A stretch of 12,431 nucleotides of DNA from Pavlovales sp. CCMP2436. Taxonomy: Eukaryota; Haptophyta; Pavlovophyceae; Pavlovales. Numbering within the stretch: the stretch's first letter is position 1; each line of letters begins with the position of its first letter. A program made the position numbers and the translations under genes. The notes under the pieces are model-generated. The model searched no databases. It was not told the DNA's origin and saw only the letters and a list, made by a program, of their open reading frames with translations. Where the stretch lies: NCBI GenBank assembly GCA_026770615.1, contig MU631663.1, forward strand, positions 70,799-83,229. Direction: 5' to 3'. Positions 6,842 to 12,431 of the stretch are shown here, piece after piece.

Positions 6842-6943
6842 CAGCTCCTCACTTCGGCGTAGCGCGTAGGAGCCTGCGTCGGAGCGCTAAGATTAGCCTG
6901 ACTTGAACTTGAAACGTACCGCCAGCCCGAACCCCCCTACATT
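6842..6943 (+). mobile_element. Family Y repeat, copy C
   Basis: The plus strand carries the Y sequence in sense orientation, from cagctcc through ttcggcgtagcgcgtaggag to the constant end accccccctac-type C run and catt (about 6931-6943). It matches copy B over about 95 bp and copy A over about 72 bp. It may extend further upstream, since no 5' direct repeat was found. Immediately downstream is the 15-bp repeat aatatacgtacaatc that flanks the X copy at 6959-7201. Confidence 0.6.
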
Positions 6944-6958
6944 AATATACGTACAATC

Positions 6959-7201
6959 TGCTCGCGCGCTTGAGTGCGCTGACCCCGATCGCTGCCCAGC
7001 GGGGGAACACGACAAACAGCAACCAGCAGATCATCTCCTTAAACGCCCTTGCCCGGGCACACTGCCGGAGATCCATCGGCACGCGCGGTGGCGTCCAAGC
7101 CAGCGCAGCCGACTGAGGCACGCAGCAGGCAATGGGCGACGCAGCGCTCAGACCAGCACAACATTCAGAACAGTCAGACGCCAGCTTGAATCCCTATCAT
7201 A
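6959..7201 (+). mobile_element. Family X repeat, long copy, flanked by 15-bp direct repeats
   Basis: This 243-bp segment lies between exact 15-bp direct repeats aatatacgtacaatc (6944-6958 and 7202-7216). Its last 24 bases before the right repeat (7176-7199) are identical to the X copy at 1965-1988, and 18 of them to copy A. So the right end is constant and the left end variable, as in 5'-truncated non-LTR retroelements. It begins tgctcgcgcgcttgag and shows no reverse-transcriptase-like coding sequence. Confidence 0.6.
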
Positions 7202-7942
7202 AATATACGTACAATCGGAGCTTTGCCGGCGCCTGGCACCGCGCGCCTTTTCCCAATTTGATTCCCGTTGTAGTACTAGTTACTTTGCAGCCGATAAATC
7301 AGGGCGCAAAACGTTTCAGAAAGTCAGATGACTCTATCCCAAATTCTGTCGAGCTGGTCTGATCGACGGAACGGGTGGCTAAGCGCTCGGCCTTGCCGCT
7401 CGGAAAGAATCCCCTGTGTGTCAGCGACGATAGCAAGGTGCTCAAGTCCACTTTGACTGCCCAACTCTGCGAAGTGCAGCAGAGCGTGTGGGATGAAGGG
7501 GTGTTGGAGAGGCGGTCAAGGCCTGCATTTCCCGCCGACCGCCGGCCTCTCACCAAGGTGAACAGGCGTGTGAAGCAAGCTGCAAGGTTTGTAGCTGGTT
7601 TGTTTGACGAACTAGGTTTTGGTGGGCCTGATATTTTAATCTGACCCGTGCCGGCTTGTCCGGCGCGGGCTGATCGATGCTAGTTAGTTCTTTGTTGCGT
7701 GGTCATTCTCCCCGGGCCAGCCGGCCCGTGATCACCGGACGGTGGCTCGGCCTCTTGTCGGCGCGCTCGTCTCGTAGATATAAGGGTAAGTTATCGGACT
7801 ACATATCCTGTAGCCAGCGCCACCGGAGACTGGGATGAGGGTCGCGGCAGGCGCAAGGCTCAGATACCAGCAGTGTTCAAGCCTAGCGAATCCGATCGGG
7901 TAAGTTAGTTAGTGCAGCGGGCCGGCTGCACGGGCATAGAGG

Positions 7943-10772
7943 ATGCGCTGGCATGGGCCCGCGCTGCTGTGGCTGTTGGCGGCGTGCGGCGCGGCGCCGT
8001 CGCGGCCAAAGGTGCCGAGCTGGTCGGATCTGACCAGCTCGAGTGTGCTCATCTCGTGGACCCGCCCCGACGCGCCTGCGGGCGAGCCGCCGGCGAGCAG
8101 CTTCGAGCTGCAGCGCAAGGATGGGCTCGGCACGCAGTGGGTGACGGTCTACGAGGGGCCCGCGTTCGCCACGCGCGACCTGAAGCTGCGCCCGCGGCTG
8201 ACCTATCACTACCGTGTGCGCGCGTCTAGCTCGCGCGGGAGCAGCGCGTTCAGCGAGATCGCCGCGCTGCAGTGCCGTGCCAAGGGCGCGGCGCAGGACG
8301 CGGTCGGCGACGTGCGCAACGCGGACGCGGACGCGGATGGCGTGCTCGACCGTGCGGAGCTGCGCGAGCTGATCTCGCAAGAGCTCTCGGGTGGGCACTC
8401 GTCGAGCCTCGAAAACGAGCTCAAGAACGCGTTGCGCAACGTCGATCGCAACGTGGACGGGCTGCTGACGGCCGAGGAGCTCGACAGCTTCCGCGAGAAC
8501 CTCGGCTCGGCGCTGACCGTGCCGGAGGTGGTCGACTGGGTCTCGCACGCCGTGCAGCTGCCGCAGTACGCGCCGGTCTTCGCCGACAACGCGATCAGCG
8601 GCTACGAGTTCCGCGCGCTCCTCGAGAACGGAGGCTCGATGCTGAAGCAGGAGCTGGGCATCGATAACCGGCTGCACCGGCGCCAGCTGATGCGCGCCAT
8701 GACCATGCGCCTCTACGGCGTGGGCTCTGTGCCGGCCAAACCCGCGCCGCCGCGGTGGCTCGAGCCGCGCGAGGACGGTGGCTCGGTCGCGTGGGATTCG
8801 CCGGGCAGCGACGGCGCGCCCGTGCACTCGTATCGGCTCCAGCGCAACGACGGGATCGGCGCCGAGTGGCTCACCGTCTACGAGGGGCCTGGCCGGACGA
8901 TCCGCGAGGCAGCGCTGCGCACGCATGTGACCTACCAGTACCGTGTGCAGGTAGTGCGCACTTAATTGTTAAGTTTTTTAAAGACTATCGTGTGCAGGTA
9001 GTGCGCACTTTATTGTTACTACCACTATTCTTATTCTTATTCTTATTCATATTCTTATATTCTTATTATTACTATAGGCGTGGAGCATGCTCGGCCACTC
9101 CGAGTACTCCGATCCAATGACGGCGCGCTGTCGCACGACGGGCGCGGGCGCGCAGTCCCTCGGCGACGTGCGGCAGGCCGACGGCAACGCGGACGGTGTG
9201 CTCGACCGCTCCGAGCTGCGCGAGCTGATCCTGGGCGAGCTCGGCGGTCACTCGCCCGAGGTGGAGGCGCAGCTGCGAACGGCGTTGCGCAACGTCGACC
9301 GCAACGTGGACGGACTGCTCACCGCCGACGAGCTCGAGTCGTACCGCGCGCAGCTGGGCACCTCTCTCTCGGTCGACGAGGTGGTCGACTGGGTGGAGCA
9401 CGCCGTGCAGCTGCCGCAGTACGCGCACGCCTTCCGCGAGAACGCGATCGTCGGCCACGACTTCCGCGGGCTGCTCGAGAACGGCGGCGAGCTGCTGCGC
9501 GACGAGCTGGGCGTCGAGAGCCGGCTGCACCGCCGCCAGCTCTCGCGCGCCATCAGCATGCAGCTCTACGGCATGGGCGAGCCGCCCGAGCCGCCGCCGC
9601 GGCCGAGCGCGCGCATGAAGTCGGGGCACGAGCTGGTCGTCACGTGGCGCCCGTCCGACGTCGAGGCCGCGCCGCAGATCCACAAGTACCGGCTGCAGCG
9701 GCGAGACTCACCGCGCGGCGCGTGGCACACCGTCTACGACGGGCCGGCGCGTTCGCTCGTCGACGTGGTCGAGGCCAAGGTGGGCGCGCGCTTCGAGTAC
9801 CGCGTGCAGGCATGGAACGTGATCGGCGGCTCAGGCTTGTCGGCCGTCGCGACGGTGGCCATGTGGACGTTGGGCAACATGGCGAGCTTCGCGTTCAGCC
9901 TCCTCGCCATTGTGTGCGTGCTGTGGAAGGTGCCGGGCGTGCAGGATTGCTCGCGCCGCTTCCAGCTGCGCGTGTGGGCGGTGTACAAGGACATCCCGCT
10001 GCCCACCTCGCCGCGCCCGCCCGTGCCGCAGGCGCTGTGCGTGCTCGAGCCGGCCGCCTACCGCATGGCCGCGCCGCTGCTCGGACTCTTCCGCGCGCCG
10101 CCGCCGCCGCCAAGCGCCGCGCCGGCGCAGGCCGCGCCGCCCTTGCCGCGCTCGCTCCGCACGCTCACGCCACCGCGCGGCCCGCCGCCGCCGCCGCCGC
10201 CGCCGCGCACCGGCCCTGCGAGCGCGCGCTCGCACTGGAGCGTGCTGCGCTCGACGACGGAGGCAGTGCACCGGCTCAAGGCACTCTCCACCGCCGCGCT
10301 CACGCCCGCCAGCTCGGTGGGCGACGCGCTAAACGCCCACGCCGACGAGCCCGTGCCCGCCGACGCGGTCGCCGCGAAGGCGGGCCCGCTCTTCGCGCGC
10401 GGCTCGACTGCGCAGGCGGTGGCGGAGGAGCGAGACGGGCACAGCTGGCACCTCTCCGACTGGGCCGTGCACGCCGTGGCAGGCGCGCTCAAGAGCCTCG
10501 ACAGCGTGCGCCACATCACCAAGGACAGCTCGCTCGCCGTCTTGCGCAACGACGATATCAACAACATCGACCGGTGCTACCTGTGCCACCAGAGCGTTGG
10601 CAACGTCTTCCGAATCCGGCACATCTGCCGACAGTGCCGCCGGATCTTCTGCGCCGACTGCGGCCACACGCCGCACCCTTTCCCGAGCGTGATCTGCAAC
10701 GACAGCTGCATCTGCCGCCACCACCTGCAGCCCACCGGCGTGGGGTCTAGGGCGGGTGCGTCGTACCGCTGA
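7943..10772 (+). CDS. Predicted membrane receptor-like protein: (FN3-EF-EF-SAM)x2-FN3-TM-FYVE-like
   Basis: Exons 7943-8950 and 9078-10772 encode 900 aa; the phase-0 intron is supported because joining restores YRVQ-AW, which the third FN3 has uninterrupted. In order: signal peptide (1-18); FN3 (about 23-110); two canonical EF-hand loops (128-139 and 168-179, DxDxDG or DxNxDG with Glu at position 12); a SAM-like helical domain (191-258, VVDWVSHAVQLPQY...); FN3 (264-352); EF loops (371-382, 410-421); SAM-like (434-501); FN3 (505-595); transmembrane helix (about 596-619); Pro-rich region with polyproline near 704-712; Cys/His finger (836-885) containing RIRHICRQC, close to the FYVE signature but lacking its second His. 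FYVE domains bind phosphatidylinositol 3-phosphate; binding here is uncertain. The FN3-EF-SAM module is repeated with a 242-codon period. The predicted topology puts EF and SAM domains outside the cytosol. No named family recognised. Confidence 0.85.
8951..9077 (+). other. Intron with a duplicated splice donor
   Basis: The 127-bp intron begins gtagtgcgc after CAG and ends in a pyrimidine-rich ttctta repeat and actatag. A 33-bp segment spanning the exon-intron border (8939-8971) recurs at 8986-9018 with two mismatches, so a second identical CAG-GTAGTGCGC donor exists 47 bp inside. Using the second donor shifts frame, and reading through the first meets TAA at 8963-8965. The intron interrupts only the second of the three homologous FN3 domains. 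Confidence 0.75.
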
Positions 10773-11348
10773 GGGCCGTTTGACTACTAGAACTAGAATT
10801 AAACTCATTAAGAGCTGTTCATAATATAGCAAGGGGCCGAGGGCATCATGTATTAAGATGACGAGGACGAGAGTCAGCTGATGTACAAATTCGATCTTAG
10901 TTAATATAAAATTCATACCATAGATTTGTATACATTCGCTCAAAACTACGAATACATACGAAATTACGAATGACTAGCGCCAGCGGCGCCCTTCACGGCG
11001 GGATAGATTTATGTGGTCCTATTGATGTGACTATAGGGCTCGTGTCCAAACGCCGCGCCCCGGGGTATCATTGGACGCGGGGGCCGGGGGAATCAGCTGG
11101 CGCGCTCAACGCTTGGCGAGGGCGGTCACGACACAAATGCACGACAGTAGTAAGTCGCCTCTTTTAAAACCCGTCCATCGGGCGGCCCAGGCGGAAGAAC
11201 TTCGGTGGACAGCGCGAGCGACCAGGGAACGGTGCACTGCCGGGGCAGGCTCGCTGGGAGGCGGGCTCGCTGACCTACCCAGCGTGAAGGATTCGGGCGG
11301 CTGTGTAAAGCCCTTGAACTTCGCGGGCGGGGCGGGGCGCTCGCGGGC
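10773..11348. other. Intergenic region, 3' of the receptor-like gene and 5' of the TDP1-like gene
   Basis: The first 200 bp are AT-rich, with tacgaa repeated near 10938-10970, and the remainder is GC-rich and probably contains the promoter and 5' untranslated region of the TDP1-like gene. Open frames at 10970-11167 and 11071-11364 show no recognisable protein. I find no RNA gene or clear promoter motif. Confidence 0.5.
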
Positions 11349-12138
11349 ATGGCGGAAGGTGTGATCAACCTCACGGCGGACTCCCGGGGGAGTCCGAAGC
11401 CGAAGCGGAGGCGGCGCAACGAGGTGATCGACCTGGACACTGACGCGCCGATCGACCTCGACGCGCCAGGAGCGCAGCACTTTGGCCCGCCGCGGCCTCC
11501 GCTCGAGCGTGTGCGCAGCCGCGCGGCGGGCTGGTTCGATGGAACGCGCGTGTTCCTCACTCAGCTGTCCCCGTCCCCGCTTGCCATGCACGGCAAGGAG
11601 ATTCATTTGGAGGACGCGGTCCTCGCGCACCTGATGCAGGATGGCCTGATCATCTCCTTCGGCACGGACTACCGCTACCTCACTGAGGACCTGCTCGAGG
11701 GACAGCAGTTCGAGCCGGGGCAGATTACTGTCGTCGACAGCGATCGGGACTTTTCGTTGGGCCGCGTGCAGATTGGGACGAAGGAGCAGCCCTTCACAGT
11801 GGTCAACCCCCCCCACTGGTACTCCATCCGCTCCATGGCCGAGGTGCAGCGCACCGAGAAGGGCTCGATGCACGCCAAGCGTGCGCGCTCTGCAACAAGC
11901 CTGCGTCGTGCCAATGCCCTCCCGTCGTGCCCCCTTCGCTCACTCGTTCGCACCCCATTTTTTTTTCTTTCTTTCTTTGCCTCGTTCACATGCGTGCTCA
12001 CATGCAGTGATGATCTGGCTGCTCGGAGGCGCTGGTGAGCCGCGCTGGCTGCGCGTGGTAATCTCTTCGGCAAACCTGGGCGCGTACGACTCGCTGAACA
12101 ACAATGTGATCTGGGTGCAGGTGCGCAAGCTCGTCTAA
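11349..12138 (+). CDS. TDP1: Tyrosyl-DNA phosphodiesterase 1, N-terminal half (partial or truncated)
   Basis: TDP1 removes protein or nucleoside adducts, notably trapped topoisomerase I, from DNA 3' ends. Exons 11349-11880 and from 12008 join across a 127-bp intron (C-GTGCGC...GCAG-TG, split Leu codon), rebuilding GSMHAKLMIW followed by WLRVVISSANL. This is the first catalytic HxK...N motif of the family: His175, Lys177 and Asn200, with about five extra residues between Lys and Asn. Residues 66-165 fit the preceding TDP1 fold (VFLTQLS..., DYRYL...). The N-terminus has SUMO-interaction-like motifs VINLT (5-9) and VIDLD (26-30) and a basic NLS-like KPKRRRR (17-23). After VIWVQ (Q215) the frame reads only VRKLV and stops at 12136-12138; at that point CAG-GTGCGC (from 12121) is a good donor. 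The gene therefore either continues beyond the window or is a truncated copy lacking the second catalytic motif. Confidence 0.82.
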
Positions 12139-12431
12139 ATATGAATAATACTTTTAATAACACTTAAGAGCAGTGTCAAGGGCGCAGCAAGTGCGACGCA
12201 AGACGCACACCAACGGAAGAAGCCACGTGCTCTCACGCACACCAACGGAAGAAGCCACGTGCTCTCACGCACACCAACGGAAGAAGCCAAGTGCTCTCAC
12301 GTTGGTTTTTAATAGCTTTGAGAAAAAGAATCCTAGAATCTTTGTACAATCCAGAACTATTAAAAGAACTACTGCAGCGCGGGTAGGTGGCTTCGCGTGC
12401 TTGTGCAATTGTTCCCGGCGCATGACCCTCC
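12139..12431. other. Downstream region or intron of the TDP1-like gene
   Basis: These 293 bp begin AT-rich, then contain the three 32-bp repeats and end in mixed sequence. I see no continuation of the TDP1 domain here. If the donor at 12121 is used, this is intron; otherwise it is 3' untranslated or intergenic. Confidence 0.45.
12203..12298. repeat. Three tandem 32-bp repeats with E-box/G-box cores
   Basis: Units 12203-12234, 12235-12266 and 12267-12298 begin acgcacaccaacggaagaag. The first two are identical and contain the palindrome CACGTG; the third has one change that makes it CAAGTG. After the third unit, cgttggt pairs with accaacg of that unit (7 bp) and is followed by a T run. A period of 32 is not a multiple of 3, so this is not a coding repeat. 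It could be a regulatory array or a plain minisatellite. Confidence 0.85.

Larger units (their letters stand above)
6205..7942. other. Intergenic region with repeats and no convincing gene
   Basis: This 1.7-kb gap follows lumazine synthase. It contains a 9-bp inverted repeat gctagcctg/caggctagc (6551-6584), paired direct repeats at 6645-6738, a Y copy (6842-6943) and a long X copy (6959-7201) with 15-bp direct repeats, and a stem cccgtgccgg/ccggcgcggg (7645-7669). An open frame at 7375-7644 has no ATG and no recognised domain; it could be a relic. Upstream of the next gene, two gtaagt donor-like sites (7786 and about 7900) and a gcag (7914-7917) leave room for a 5' untranslated intron, which is speculative. 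Confidence 0.55.

Noticed and set aside
7375..7644. Plus-strand open frame of 89 codons
   Set aside because: It begins at GTG after an in-frame TGA and contains no ATG at all; no domain is recognised. At best an exon or relic.
7645..7669. GC-rich stem cccgtgccgg/ccggcgcggg as a transcription terminator
   Set aside because: It resembles a bacterial terminator stem, but no T run follows and the genes here are eukaryotic, spliced and nuclear.
8951..8965. Ending the receptor-like gene at TAA 8963-8965 and starting a second gene at 9087
   Set aside because: Splicing 8950 to 9078 restores the FN3 end (YRVQ-AW) exactly as in the third FN3, so a single spliced gene is far more likely.
9072..9683. 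Minus-strand frame opposite the receptor-like gene, and similar frames at 7883-8926 and 9831-10271
   Set aside because: Arg/Ala-rich mirror frames of GC-rich codons; the plus strand has clear EF-hand, SAM and FN3 sequence.
12203..12298. Tandem 32-bp units as a CRISPR array
   Set aside because: The repeats abut directly with no unique spacers, and the context is eukaryotic.

Overview
The window looks like nuclear DNA of a GC-rich unicellular alga with a red-derived complex plastid. A haptophyte fits best, but this is an inference and another secondary red alga is possible. Two nuclear genes encode plastid-type proteins whose N-termini read as a signal peptide followed by Phe at the predicted cleavage point (ASA-FAGV and VAG-FSSR) and then an Arg/Ala-rich transit-like stretch. 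Genes are compact, with 0-2 short introns of 108-127 bp, GT-AG borders and donors such as GTGAGT, GTGCGT, GTGCGC and GTAGTG. Gaps between genes are full of inverted repeats and small insertions.

Layout: 1-77 is a pure G run. From 78 to 2331 there is no convincing gene; this stretch holds a retroelement-like repeat cluster (498-640), a perfect 24-bp foldback (645-702), a nested inverted-repeat element (about 1262-1720) and AT-rich simple sequence. A rubredoxin-like plastid membrane protein (2332-2739, minus) is divergent from a small three-exon gene (3074-3563, plus) that resembles the PDCD4 linker without its MA3 domains. After a repeat-bearing gap, an Iwr1/SLC7A6OS-type RNA polymerase II import factor (4174-5400, minus) lies head to head with a plastid lumazine synthase for riboflavin synthesis (5536-6204, plus). 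From 6205 to 7942 there are more repeats and no convincing gene. A large predicted single-pass membrane protein (7943-10772, plus, one intron, 900 aa) carries a duplicated FN3/EF-hand pair/SAM module, a third FN3, a transmembrane helix and a C-terminal FYVE-like zinc finger. The last gene (from 11349, plus) is the N-terminal half of a tyrosyl-DNA phosphodiesterase 1 with SUMO-interaction-like motifs; it probably continues past the window or is truncated. Three 32-bp tandem repeats follow it.

The genes do not form one pathway; they are ordinary nuclear housekeeping and plastid genes plus one unusual receptor-like gene. The two most interesting signals are two families of short insertions, called X and Y here, with one constant and one variable end and 12-17 bp flanking direct repeats, found twice in the same Y-target-X arrangement; and the receptor-like protein, whose intron carries a duplicated splice donor and interrupts only one of three homologous FN3 domains.
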